Positions 16,283-24,917 of a stretch of 56,797 bases of DNA are shown piece after piece. The notes beneath the pieces are model-generated. The model worked only from the letters and a program-made list of their open reading frames with translations. It was not told the origin of the DNA and ran no database searches. The stretch comes from an uncultured Collinsella sp. (GTDB lineage Bacteria > Actinomycetota > Coriobacteriia > Coriobacteriales > Coriobacteriaceae): assembly GCA_902489945.1 (NCBI GenBank), contig CABUBZ010000004.1:1-56797 (forward strand), written 5' to 3'. The stretch's first letter is position 1. Each line of letters starts with the position of its first letter. A program made the translations under genes and the position numbers.

Positions 16283-17614
16283 ATGAAGTACTTTGGCACC
16301 GACGGCTTTCGCGGTGAGGCTAACGTTGGGCTGACGGTAGAGCACGCTTATAAGATTGGCCGTTTTGTGGGCTGGTATTACGGCGCCAACCGCGAGCGCA
16401 AGGCGCGTGTCATCGTGGGTAAGGACACGCGTCGCTCGAGTTATATGTTCGAGGCGGCGCTGGTGAGTGGCCTGGTCGCGAGCGGTGCGGACGCCTATAT
16501 GCTGCACGTGATCCCCACGCCGGGCGTAGCGCATCAGACCGTGGAAGGCTGCTTCGATTGCGGCATCATGATCAGCGCGAGCCACAACCCGTTTTGCGAT
16601 AACGGCATTAAGCTCGTCAATAGCGACGGTTTTAAGATGGACGAGGACGTACTGGAGCTCATCGAGGACTACGTCGATGGCAAGAGCGAGGTGCCACTGG
16701 CCACGGGCAACCACATCGGCGCCACGGTGGACTACATGCAGGGCCGCAACCGCTACATTGCCTCGCTCATCGCCAGCGCGAACTTTTCGCTGCAGGGCGT
16801 CAAGATCGGCATCGACTGCGCCAACGGCTCGGCGTCCTCGGTGGCCAAGCCGGTGTTCGACGCGCTGGGCGCCGACGTGCGCGTGATCAATGCCGCGCCT
16901 GATGGTTTTAACATCAACGTCGACTGCGGCTCCACGCATATGGAGCGTCTGCAGCGCCACGTGGTGGAGCAGGGCCTGGACGTGGGCTTTGCCTATGACG
17001 GCGATGCCGACCGCTGCCTGGCCGTGGACGAGCGCGGCCGCGTGGTCGATGGCGACCAGATCCTGTACGTGTGCGGCGTGTACCTGAACAAGCACGGTCG
17101 CCTTTCGGGCGGTACCGTGGTTCCGACGATTGCCAGCAACTTTGGCCTGATCAAGTCGTTGGAGCTTGCCGGCCTGAGCGCCGTGACCAGCGGCGTGGGT
17201 GACCGTCACGTGTATGCCAAGATGCGCGAGGGCGGCTACAGCCTGGGCGGAGAGCAGACGGGCCATACGATCTTTGGCGATATCGAGCGCACGGGCGACG
17301 GCATTATGACCTCGCTGCGCGTGATGGAAGTGATTCGTGCCGAGCGCGAGACGCTCTCGCAGCTCACGGCTCCGTGCAAGCTACTGCCGCAAGCGCAGGT
17401 TGCCGTGCGCGTGGCCGACAAGGATGCCGCGCTCGAAAACATGGGCGTGCAGAATGCGATCGCCGAGGCCGAGGCCGCGCTGGCGGGCGAGGGCCGCGTG
17501 CTCGTGCGCAAGAGCGGAACCGAGTCGGTGATTCGCGTTTTGGCCGAAGCCCCCGACCAGGCAGCCGCCGACGCCGCCATGAAGCGCATCGCCAGCGCGC
17601 TAGAAACTCTGTAA
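16283..17614 (+). CDS. glmM: Phosphoglucosamine mutase
   Basis: Interconverts glucosamine 6-phosphate and glucosamine 1-phosphate for peptidoglycan precursor synthesis, in the cytosol. Length 443 aa, normal. The start KYFGTDGFRGEAN is typical. Ser100 in MISASHNPF is the phosphorylated residue, DGDADR (about 239-244) binds Mg2+, GGEQTGH is the sugar loop and RKSGTES the phosphate loop (usually RPSGTEP). AAGGAG stands before the ATG. Confidence 0.96.
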   Translation: MKYFGTDGFRGEANVGLTVEHAYKIGRFVGWYYGANRERKARVIVGKDTRRSSYMFEAALVSGLVASGADAYMLHVIPTPGVAHQTVEGCFDCGIMISASHNPFCDNGIKLVNSDGFKMDEDVLELIEDYVDGKSEVPLATGNHIGATVDYMQGRNRYIASLIASANFSLQGVKIGIDCANGSASSVAKPVFDALGADVRVINAAPDGFNINVDCGSTHMERLQRHVVEQGLDVGFAYDGDADRCLAVDERGRVVDGDQILYVCGVYLNKHGRLSGGTVVPTIASNFGLIKSLELAGLSAVTSGVGDRHVYAKMREGGYSLGGEQTGHTIFGDIERTGDGIMTSLRVMEVIRAERETLSQLTAPCKLLPQAQVAVRVADKDAALENMGVQNAIAEAEAALAGEGRVLVRKSGTESVIRVLAEAPDQAAADAAMKRIASALETL

Positions 17615-17667
17615 GGTAGTCATTGGGGATGTTCTTAAACGACTAGCCATCGGGGACACTCTTCGCC

Positions 17668-17729
17668 ATCCGGCACTTGGGGACGTTCCTATTGTGCCGG
17701 CATAAAAGGAACGTCCCCAAGTGCCGGAT
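17668..17729. repeat. Long REP-like inverted repeat with GGGGACGTTCCT core
   Basis: Perfect 23-bp arms (17668-17690 and 17707-17729) around a 16-base loop that itself contains the palindrome TGCCGGCA. Two decayed half-copies precede it: GGGGATGTTCTT near 17624 and GGGGACACTCTT near 17652. The unit lies between convergent glmM and the M32 gene. Confidence 0.8.
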
Positions 17730-17743
17730 CTCTGGCTTAGATG

Positions 17744-17783
17744 AAAAAGGGGCGCCGCGGAACCAACCCGCGGCGCCCCTTTT
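17744..17783. terminator. Bidirectional terminator between glmM and M32 peptidase
   Basis: Perfect 12-bp stem GGGGCGCCGCGG/CCGCGGCGCCCC with an 8-base loop (CCAACC core), preceded by AAAAA and followed by TTTT. It serves both convergent genes. Confidence 0.9.
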
Positions 17784-17805
17784 GCGTTGGCGTGTTGCCT
17801 AAGCT

Positions 17806-19380
17806 TTACAGCTCGTACAGTGTGGTGAACTTGTCCTGCAGGTAGCTGCAGTAGTAGCGGGCGTCAAAGTCCATGCCGCAGGCGCCCTTGATGAGCTCCG
17901 GCGCGTCCTTGGCGCGGCCCCACTGCCAAATGTGCTTGCCCAGCCAGGCACGGACGGGCGCCAGATCGCCGCTCGCGCAGGCACCAGTAAGGTCGACGCC
18001 GTCGCGGCACATGGCCGGCACGAACATGGCGTCGTAGGCGCTGCCCAGCGCATAGGTGGGGAAGTAGCCAAACGAGCCACCGCTCCAGTGCGTATCCTGC
18101 AGGCAGCCGTGCGTGTCGTCGGGAACGGGAATGCCCAGGTACTCATCCATAAAGCGGTTCCAAAGCGCGGGGATATCCTTGGCCGTGGCCTCGCCGGCAA
18201 ACAGCATGCGCTCGATCTCGTAGCGCACCATAACGTGCAGCGGATAGGTGAGCTCGTCCGCCTCGGTGCGGATCAACGACGGCTGTGCGATATTCACGGC
18301 GTGGTAGAGCGTATCCTCGTCCACGCTGCCATAGACCTCGGGCGCATGACGGCGCAGCACCTCGAGCAGCGGCCCCATAAAGGCGCGGCTGCGACCCACG
18401 GCGTTCTCGAAAAAGCGGCTCTGGCTCTCGTGGATGCCCATGGAGGTGCCACCTTCAAGACAGGTGCGCGCATAGGCAGGATTGACGCCCAGCTCGTACA
18501 TGGCGTGGCCCGCCTCGTGGATGATGCTGTAGACGTTGGAGATGCAGTCGTTCTCGTAGATGTGCGTCGCGATGCGCGCGTCGCCCACGGCAAAGCCCTC
18601 GCTAAACGGGTGCTCGGTAAAGGCAAGCGTGGTGTCGTTCAGGTCCAGGCCGACGAGCTTCATAAGGTCAAAGCTCATGGCGCGCTGGGCGGCCTCGGGC
18701 ACGCGGGCGTGCAAAAAGTCGGCATCGGGCTGCTGGCCGCGCTCGCCGATGGCGTGCACGAGCGGCACGACCGTGGCCTTGACCTCGTCGCAAAACGCAT
18801 CGAAGCTCTTGGTGGAAAGGCCGCGCTCATACTGATCGAGCCAAACATCGTATGGGTCGCGCTTGGGGTCCATGAGCTCGGCCTGATGCTTAAGCTGGCC
18901 GACGATTCTATCCACATAGGGCTCAAAGCTCGCCCAGTCATTGGCCGTCTTGGCCTTGTGCCACACGGCGTCGGCCTCGCAGGTGAGCCTGGTCCAGGCC
19001 TCGGCCTCCTCGGTGGGAATGACGCTCGCTTCGCGCTGGTCGCGGCCGAGCACGCGGATCTCGTCGAGCAGCTGCGGGTCGTCAATCTTGCCGCCGGCGA
19101 CGGTCTCGCGTGCTAGCGAGCGCACAAGTTCGACAGACTTTTCGCTGGTCAGGAGCTTATGGTGCTCGCCAGCAAGGGTGCCCATGGCGTCGGCGCGCGC
19201 TGCGGCGCCGTTGGCGGGGGCAATGGTCGCGCCGTCAAACTCGGCAATCTTGAGCAGGTACTCGCGGGTCCACAGCTTGCCCTCGAGCTTGCGGAATTTT
19301 TTGACGGCCTTATCGACCTTCATGCCTTTGGGCGTCTTGTCTGCTACGGGTTCGACCTTCTTATCGTGTTTCTTTCCCAT
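17806..19380 (-). CDS. M32-family metallocarboxypeptidase
   Basis: Zinc carboxypeptidase that trims C-terminal residues from peptides, 524 aa, the usual M32 length. The HEAGH motif (SIIHEAGHAMYE) and the downstream GIHESQSRFFEN, which gives the third zinc ligand, are intact, as is the M32 segment FEPYVDRIV. No signal peptide, so cytosolic. It has an unusual lysine-rich first 30 residues. Start at ATG 19380 with AAGGA 8 bases upstream. Monocistronic. Confidence 0.95.
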   Translation of the reverse strand: MGKKHDKKVEPVADKTPKGMKVDKAVKKFRKLEGKLWTREYLLKIAEFDGATIAPANGAAARADAMGTLAGEHHKLLTSEKSVELVRSLARETVAGGKIDDPQLLDEIRVLGRDQREASVIPTEEAEAWTRLTCEADAVWHKAKTANDWASFEPYVDRIVGQLKHQAELMDPKRDPYDVWLDQYERGLSTKSFDAFCDEVKATVVPLVHAIGERGQQPDADFLHARVPEAAQRAMSFDLMKLVGLDLNDTTLAFTEHPFSEGFAVGDARIATHIYENDCISNVYSIIHEAGHAMYELGVNPAYARTCLEGGTSMGIHESQSRFFENAVGRSRAFMGPLLEVLRRHAPEVYGSVDEDTLYHAVNIAQPSLIRTEADELTYPLHVMVRYEIERMLFAGEATAKDIPALWNRFMDEYLGIPVPDDTHGCLQDTHWSGGSFGYFPTYALGSAYDAMFVPAMCRDGVDLTGACASGDLAPVRAWLGKHIWQWGRAKDAPELIKGACGMDFDARYYCSYLQDKFTTLYEL

Positions 19381-19504
19381 ACCTATATCCTTAATCTCGC
19401 AGGTCGCACCGCCACCGGGCGGCACGGCCGGTTTGCACAGCTACCCGCCTTATACCCAGCGCGACCAAACCGGAACGCTGCGACGGGCGCGCGTATTGTG
19501 TTAT

Positions 19505-19800
19505 CCTATAGCCCAATGCGTTGACGGAGAGGGTTTTGCCCGCCGCGTCGCCGGCAAGAGAGGGAAGGTCATAGGCTGCAAGCCTTCCTGCGGTGGCAAG
19601 GGCCAAGCGTTCACTCCCGAGCAGCGACCTCAACGGGCGCGCGGCCAGCGGCGGCGAAGCCCCAGTAGGGAAGCCGTGAGCCTCGCGACAAGGGGCGCAG
19701 AGTGGGCACGGCGGGCCAGACATCCGCCGGGTCAAACAAGGTGGTACCGCGGAATTCAACCGTCCTTGGGCAATGCACATGCCCGAGGACGGTTTTTTGT
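19505..19800 (+). promoter_or_regulatory. T-box riboswitch (Phe) controlling pheST
   Basis: The conserved T-box sequence AAGGTGGTACCGCGG is at 19738-19752. It is followed by a terminator hairpin (CCGTCCTTGGGC paired with GCCCGAGGACGG, then TTTTTT; about 19760-19797). Stem I closes with CGTTGA (19519-19524) against TCAACG (19630-19635). On its 3' side TTC followed by A (19610-19612) is the likely specifier codon, that is Phe, which fits pheS downstream. Uncharged tRNA-Phe should stabilise the antiterminator and allow read-through. Confidence 0.9.
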
Positions 19801-19883
19801 TGCCGAACCGGGCCGCGCACCCGCAGCACCGTGTGGCTCCAGCCGCCGCGGCGAATGGATGCGCGAGAGACGAAAGGGAAGAC

Positions 19884-20960
19884 ATGAGTCTGATTGATGA
19901 TCTGGTCAAACTCGAGGAAGAGGCCAAGGAGCTCGTCGCCGGCGCCGATGACGCAGCCAAGCTCGAGGCCGCACGCATTGAACTGCTCGGCCGCAAGGGT
20001 CGTATTACCGGCCTGATGCGCATGATGGGCAAGCTCGCCCCCGAGGATCGCCCCGTCATGGGCAAGCGCGCCAACGAGATGCGCCAGCTGATCGAGGGCA
20101 TGCTCGACGAGCGCACGACCGAGATGAAGGCCGCCGCCCTCAAGCATGCGCTTGAGCACGAGGCCGTCGATATCACGCTGCCGGGCATCCGTCCGCAGAT
20201 CGGTCACCAGCACCTGATCAAGCAGATTATCGAGGAGGCCGAGGACATCTTCTGCGGCATCGGCTACACCGTCGAGTCCGGCCCCATGGTCGACACCTCC
20301 TACTACAACTTCACCGCGCTCAACGCGCCCATGGATCACCCGAGCCGCTCGGCCCGCGATACCTTCTACGTGGTCGATAACAACCCCGGCAGTGTCGCGC
20401 ACCCCGAGGCTCACGCCCACGGTGAGTCCGACGTGCTGCTGCGCACCCAGACCTCGGGCGTGCAGATTCACACCATGGAGTCGCAGAAGCCGCCCATCTA
20501 CATGATCTGCCCGGGTACCGTCTACCGTCCCGACACGGCCGACGCCTGCCACCTGCCGCAGTTCAACCAGATTGAGGGCCTGGTCGTCGACGAGGGCATC
20601 ACCTTTGGCGACCTTAAGGGTACGCTCGACTACTTTGTTAAGTGCATGTTTGGCGAGGACCGCAAGACGCGTTACCGCCCGCACTTCTTCCCCTTCACCG
20701 AGCCCAGCTGCGAGGTGGACGTGAGCTGCCACGTGTGCGGCGGCAAGGGCTGCAACTTCTGCAAGCACAGCGGCTGGATCGAGATCCTGGGCTGCGGCAT
20801 GGTTGATCCCAACGTCCTTATCAACTGCGGCATCGACCCCGAGAAGTACACCGGCTTCGCCTTTGGCATTGGCGCCGAGCGCGTCGCGGCCCTGCGCTAC
20901 GACCTGCCCGACCTGCGCACGTTGATGACGGGCGACATGCGCTTCCTCAACCAATTTTAG
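19884..20960 (+). CDS. pheS: Phenylalanyl-tRNA synthetase alpha subunit
   Basis: Catalytic subunit of the alpha2beta2 enzyme that charges tRNA-Phe, 358 aa. An N-terminal coiled coil (about 1-90) binds tRNA. The class II core contains motif 2 (around TVYRPDTADACHLPQFNQ) and motif 3 (FGIGAERVAALRY near the C-terminus). A Cys-rich strip CHVCGGKGCNFC stands before motif 3. ATG 19884 follows AAAGGGAAG. First gene behind the Phe T-box, followed by pheT after 162 bases. Confidence 0.97.
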   Translation: MSLIDDLVKLEEEAKELVAGADDAAKLEAARIELLGRKGRITGLMRMMGKLAPEDRPVMGKRANEMRQLIEGMLDERTTEMKAAALKHALEHEAVDITLPGIRPQIGHQHLIKQIIEEAEDIFCGIGYTVESGPMVDTSYYNFTALNAPMDHPSRSARDTFYVVDNNPGSVAHPEAHAHGESDVLLRTQTSGVQIHTMESQKPPIYMICPGTVYRPDTADACHLPQFNQIEGLVVDEGITFGDLKGTLDYFVKCMFGEDRKTRYRPHFFPFTEPSCEVDVSCHVCGGKGCNFCKHSGWIEILGCGMVDPNVLINCGIDPEKYTGFAFGIGAERVAALRYDLPDLRTLMTGDMRFLNQF

Positions 20961-20966
20961 GCTTGC

Positions 20967-21055
20967 CCAGGCACCTCATCTTGGCGTTCAAACCGTCGCT
21001 CGCGTACCTTTAGTACGCGTCGCTCCTCTTTCACGCCAACCTGGGGCACCTGGAC
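20967..21055. repeat. Nested inverted repeat in the pheS-pheT spacer
   Basis: Outer arms CCAGG...CCTGG, middle arms TGGCGT...ACGCCA and a tight inner hairpin CGCGTAC-CTTTA-GTACGCG. It lies inside the operon and has no T-run, so it is not a simple terminator. It could modulate the pheS to pheT transcript or be a dispersed repeat. Confidence 0.55.
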
Positions 21056-21122
21056 AACCCTAAGGCGAACGTCTTCATTTGATATTCCTCCCTTTGCGGA
21101 GATTAAGAACTAGGAGAGCTAC

Positions 21123-23576
21123 ATGCGCGTTTCTTACGACTGGCTCAAGACCATGATCGATATTCCGGAGGATCCCAAGACCCTTTCGGACGAATATATC
21201 CGTACCGGCACCGAGGTCGAGGCGATCGACACCGTGGGCGAGTCCTTCGACCACGTGGTGACCGCCAAGGTGCTCACCAAGACCCCTCACCCCGATAGCG
21301 ACCACATGTATGTGTGCTCGGTCGACGTGGGCGACAAGAACCTCGACGCCGACGGCAACCCCGCTCCGCTGCAGATCGTCTGCGGCGCGCAGAACTTCGA
21401 GGCCGGCGACCACATTGTCACGGCCATGATCGGCGCTGTCCTGCCCGGCGACGTCAAGATCAAGAAGAGCAAGCTTCGCGGCGTCGTGTCCATGGGCATG
21501 AACTGCTCCGCGCGCGAGCTCGGTCTGGGCGGTGACCACTCCGGCATCATGATTCTGCCCGAGGATACGCCCTGTGGCATGCCGTTTGCCGAGTATGTGG
21601 GCTCGAGCGACACCGTGCTCGACTGCGAGATCACGCCCAACCGCCCCGACTGCCTGTCCATGATCGGCATGGCCCGCGAGACCGGTGCCATCTTCGACCG
21701 CGATTTCCACGTTGAGCTGCCCGCTATCAAGGCCGAGACCGGCCGCGCGACCGACGATGAGCTTTCGGTCGAGATTGCCGACGAGGGCCTGTGCGACCGC
21801 TATGTCGCCCGCATCGTGCGCAACGTGAAGGTCGGTCCGTCGCCCGACTGGATGGTCAAGCGCCTCAACGCCCTGGGCGTGCGCCCGCACAACAACATCG
21901 TCGATATTACCAACTACGTGATGATGCTCACCGGTCAGCCGCTGCACGCCTTTGACCTGGACACCTTTGCCGAGCGCGATGGCCGCCGTCGCGTGGTGGT
22001 CCGCGCCGCCCAGCAGGATGAGAAGTTCACGACGCTCGACGGCGAGGAGCGCACGCTCGACGCCGGCATGGGCCTTATCACCGACGGCGAGCGCCCTGTG
22101 GCTCTGGCCGGCGTTATGGGCGGCATGGATTCCGAGATCGAGGACGACACCGTCGACGTGATGGTCGAGAGCGCCTGCTTCAACGCCGGTCGCACCTCGC
22201 ACACCAGCCGCGATCTGTCGCTGATCTCCGACGCCTCCATTCGCTTTGAGCGCCAGGTCGACGAGACCGGCTGCGTGGACGTCGCCAACGTCACCTGCGC
22301 GCTGATCGAGCAGATCGCCGGCGGCCAGGTCGCTCCCGGCTACGTGGACGTGTTCCCCGCGCCCAAGACCATCGACAGCATTAAGCTGCGCCTGGCCCGC
22401 GTACATGCCATCTGCGGTGCCGACATCGAGCCCGACTTTATCGAGCGTTCGCTCACCCGTCTGGGCTGCACCGTCGAGCGCGACGGCGAGGACTTTATGG
22501 TCACGCCGCCGAGCTTCCGCCCCGACCTGCCGCGCGAGATTGACCTGATCGAGGAGGTCCTGCGCCTATGGGGCATGGGCCGCGTGACGGCGACCATCCC
22601 GGCTGCCAAGAACCACATCGGCGGCCTGACCCGCGAGCAGAAGCTCACCCGCAAGGTCGGCGAGATCCTGCGCGCCTGCGGCCTCAACGAGACCACGACT
22701 TTCTGCTTTGCCGCCCCGGGCGACCTGGAGAAGATCGGTATGTCCACCGAGGGTCGCGGTTGCCCCGTGGTGCTCATGAACCCGCTGGTAGCCGAGCAGA
22801 CCGAGATGCGTCGTTCGCTGTTGCCGGGCCTGCTGCAGTCCGTGGCCTACAACGAGGCGCACGGTACGCCCAATGTGCACCTGTACGAGGTCGGCAGCCT
22901 GTTCCACGGTCGCGAGAACGCCAGCCTGCCCAAGGAGACCAAGTCCGTGGCGGGTGTGCTCTCGGGCCAGTGGAGCGAGCAGTCTTGGAACATGAAGTAC
23001 CGCAAGCTGCGTTTCTTCTTTGGCAAGGGCATTGTCGAGGAGCTGCTTGCCCAGCTGCGCATCGAGAAGGTTCGCTTCCGTCCCGTCGAGGGCGAGAGCT
23101 ACGCTTTCTTGCAGCCGGGTCGTGCGGCCGAGGTTCTGTCCGGCGGCACCGTGCTGGGCTGGGTCGGCGAGATTCATCCCGAGGCGCGCGAGGCGATGGG
23201 CATCGATGAGGTCGTCGTTGCCTTTGAGCTCGATCTGGACAAGCTGATCAAGGGCGCCCGCAATCAGGAGAACTACCGCGAGTTTTCGCAGTACCCCGCC
23301 GTTGAGCACGACCTTGCTATCGTGGTCGACAACACCGTGACCTGCGAGGATCTTGAGCGCCGCATTACCAGCGCCGGCGGCAAGCTGCTCGAGGGCGTGC
23401 GTCTGTTCGATGTCTATCGCGATCCGGTCCGCGTGGGTGTGGGCAAGAAGTCCATGGCCTTTGCGCTTACGTATCGTTCCGACGACCACACGCTCACCAG
23501 CGAAGAGGTCGAGAAGGCGCACCAGAAGATCGTCACCAAGGTATGCAAGGGCGTAAACGGCGAGGTCCGCGGATAG
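21123..23576 (+). CDS. pheT: Phenylalanyl-tRNA synthetase beta subunit
   Basis: Editing and tRNA-binding subunit of PheRS, 817 aa, the full bacterial length. The N-terminal tRNA-binding OB fold (about 40-155) has TKTPHPDSDHMYVCSVDVG-type spacing. It is followed by the B3/B4 editing domain (PHNNIVDITNYVM near 260), B5 (about 400-475), the catalytic-like core and the C-terminal ferredoxin-fold anticodon-binding domain (FSQYPAVEHDLAIVVD to the end). AGGAG lies 6 bases before the ATG. Co-transcribed with pheS. Confidence 0.97.
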   Translation: MRVSYDWLKTMIDIPEDPKTLSDEYIRTGTEVEAIDTVGESFDHVVTAKVLTKTPHPDSDHMYVCSVDVGDKNLDADGNPAPLQIVCGAQNFEAGDHIVTAMIGAVLPGDVKIKKSKLRGVVSMGMNCSARELGLGGDHSGIMILPEDTPCGMPFAEYVGSSDTVLDCEITPNRPDCLSMIGMARETGAIFDRDFHVELPAIKAETGRATDDELSVEIADEGLCDRYVARIVRNVKVGPSPDWMVKRLNALGVRPHNNIVDITNYVMMLTGQPLHAFDLDTFAERDGRRRVVVRAAQQDEKFTTLDGEERTLDAGMGLITDGERPVALAGVMGGMDSEIEDDTVDVMVESACFNAGRTSHTSRDLSLISDASIRFERQVDETGCVDVANVTCALIEQIAGGQVAPGYVDVFPAPKTIDSIKLRLARVHAICGADIEPDFIERSLTRLGCTVERDGEDFMVTPPSFRPDLPREIDLIEEVLRLWGMGRVTATIPAAKNHIGGLTREQKLTRKVGEILRACGLNETTTFCFAAPGDLEKIGMSTEGRGCPVVLMNPLVAEQTEMRRSLLPGLLQSVAYNEAHGTPNVHLYEVGSLFHGRENASLPKETKSVAGVLSGQWSEQSWNMKYRKLRFFFGKGIVEELLAQLRIEKVRFRPVEGESYAFLQPGRAAEVLSGGTVLGWVGEIHPEAREAMGIDEVVVAFELDLDKLIKGARNQENYREFSQYPAVEHDLAIVVDNTVTCEDLERRITSAGGKLLEGVRLFDVYRDPVRVGVGKKSMAFALTYRSDDHTLTSEEVEKAHQKIVTKVCKGVNGEVRG

Positions 23577-23692
23577 GTTTGCTTGCGGCTTGGGCTGACG
23601 CGCAAGGCAAGGGCACCGACACTGCCGAGTCGACACGGGCGGTGTCATGACAGCGTCGCCTGTCACCTTTCGTCTGTTACACCTGTATTGCA

Positions 23693-23727
23693 AAACGGCG
23701 TGCTGCTTTGTTGGCGGCACGCCGTTT
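23693..23727 (+). terminator. Possible terminator of pheST
   Basis: AAACGGCGTGC (23693-23703) pairs perfectly with GCACGCCGTTT (23717-23727) around a 13-base loop. The T-run after it is short, so strength is uncertain. The hairpin lies just before the cbiM promoter region. Confidence 0.5.
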
Positions 23728-23745
23728 GCTATGATTGCCCGCGGC

Positions 23746-23773
23746 GTGTTACGAATTAGACAATACGTAACAC
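23746..23773. promoter_or_regulatory. NikR-like operator before cbiMQO
   Basis: GTGTTAC (23746-23752) and GTAACAC (23767-23773) form a perfect inverted repeat with a 14-base spacer. This is the form I recall for NikR sites in some non-enteric bacteria (GTGTTAC-N13/14-GTAACAC). It lies about 10 bases downstream of a TATGAT -10 candidate (23730-23735), 58 bases before cbiM. Binding of Ni-loaded NikR would shut off transport. nikR itself is not in the window. Confidence 0.65.
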
Positions 23774-23831
23774 TGGCGATATGGTCCAAACGGCACCGCA
23801 ATTCCGCGCGCCGAAATTCAGGAGGCATCAG

Positions 23832-24917
23832 ATGCACATTCCAGATAATTACCTGTCCCCGCAGACGGACGCCGTCATGGCGGTGGCGATGGTGCCCGTA
23901 TGGGTTCACTGTATTAAGAAGGTGCGCGCCACGCTCGATCGCGAGCACATGGCATTCCTGGGCATTTGCGCCGCCTTCTCCTTTTTGCTCATGATGTTCA
24001 ATGTGCCGCTGCCCGGTGGCACCACGGGCCATGCCGTCGGTGGCGCCCTCATCGCGCTGCTGCTGGGCCCGGAGGCCGCGACTATCGCGGTTTCTGTTGC
24101 TCTGGCCCTGCAGGCGCTGCTTTTTGGCGACGGCGGCATCCTGTCCTTTGGTGCCAACTGCTTTAACATGGCCTTTGTGTTGCCGTTTGTGGCCGCCATC
24201 GTGTTTCGCGCGCTCAACAGCCGTCTGCACGACAAGAGCTGGGGCACCTCGGTTTCTGCCATCGTGAGTGGCTGGGTCGGCCTGTGCGTGGCGGCCCTGT
24301 GCGCGGCCATCGAGTTTGGTATTCAGCCCATGCTCTTCACCAACGCGTCCGGCGCCCCGCTCTATTGCCCCTTCCCGCTGTCGATTGCCATTCCCGCCAT
24401 GTTGATCCCGCATATGCTGGTGGCCGGTGTGGTCGAGGGTGTGGCGACTGCCGCGATCTACGCATTCATTAAGAAGACGGCGCCGAGCATCATCGTCGGG
24501 CCCGAGGCCGTTGACGGCCAGCTTGCTGCCAATAGCGCTGCCGCCAAAAAGATCTCGCTGATCCCCACGCTTATCCTGGTTGCCGTACTTGTCGTTGCCA
24601 CGCCGCTGGGCTTGCTCGCTACTGGTGACGCCTGGGGCGAGTGGGACGGCGAGGGCGCCGCGACCGCTGTTCAGGAGGCTGGCGACGACAGCTTGCAGGC
24701 TTCGGTCGGCCTGGATGCCCCGACCTTTGCCGATTCGTTGCCCACGGGCGATTACCTGCAGGCCTATTCCGAGGAGCAGGGTTTTGGCTTTGCCGGCCAG
24801 GCTGCCATGTATATCCTCTCCGGCGTGATTGGCGTGGCGGTGCTCACCATCGTATTCCGTCTTATTTCGCTGACGGCCAAGGAAAGCGGGTCCCATGCAA
24901 ACGGTCGAGCTGCCTAG
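23832..24917 (+). CDS. cbiM: ECF-type Co/Ni transporter substrate-binding protein CbiM
   Basis: Membrane S-component for Co2+ or Ni2+, 361 aa. It begins Met-His-Ile-Pro; His2 of the MHI start is a metal ligand in this family. The CbiM core has about seven hydrophobic segments with FNVPLPGGTTGHAVGG and FGDGGILSFGANCFNMA. The C-terminal extension after residue 235 carries one more membrane segment, a periplasmic loop of about 60 residues and a last helix, like a fused CbiN/NikN subunit. That explains why there is no separate cbiN. AGGAGG precedes the ATG. First gene of cbiMQO, overlapping cbiQ by 23 bases. The NikR-like site favours nickel. Confidence 0.92.
   Translation: MHIPDNYLSPQTDAVMAVAMVPVWVHCIKKVRATLDREHMAFLGICAAFSFLLMMFNVPLPGGTTGHAVGGALIALLLGPEAATIAVSVALALQALLFGDGGILSFGANCFNMAFVLPFVAAIVFRALNSRLHDKSWGTSVSAIVSGWVGLCVAALCAAIEFGIQPMLFTNASGAPLYCPFPLSIAIPAMLIPHMLVAGVVEGVATAAIYAFIKKTAPSIIVGPEAVDGQLAANSAAAKKISLIPTLILVAVLVVATPLGLLATGDAWGEWDGEGAATAVQEAGDDSLQASVGLDAPTFADSLPTGDYLQAYSEEQGFGFAGQAAMYILSGVIGVAVLTIVFRLISLTAKESGSHANGRAA

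Noticed and set aside
23577..23831. Cobalamin riboswitch before cbiM
   Set aside because: No B12-box-like sequence is present; an inverted repeat of NikR type is found instead.
22566..24896. 776-codon minus-strand frame across pheT and cbiM
   Set aside because: It crosses two well-supported genes and the regulatory gap between them, so it cannot be a real gene.
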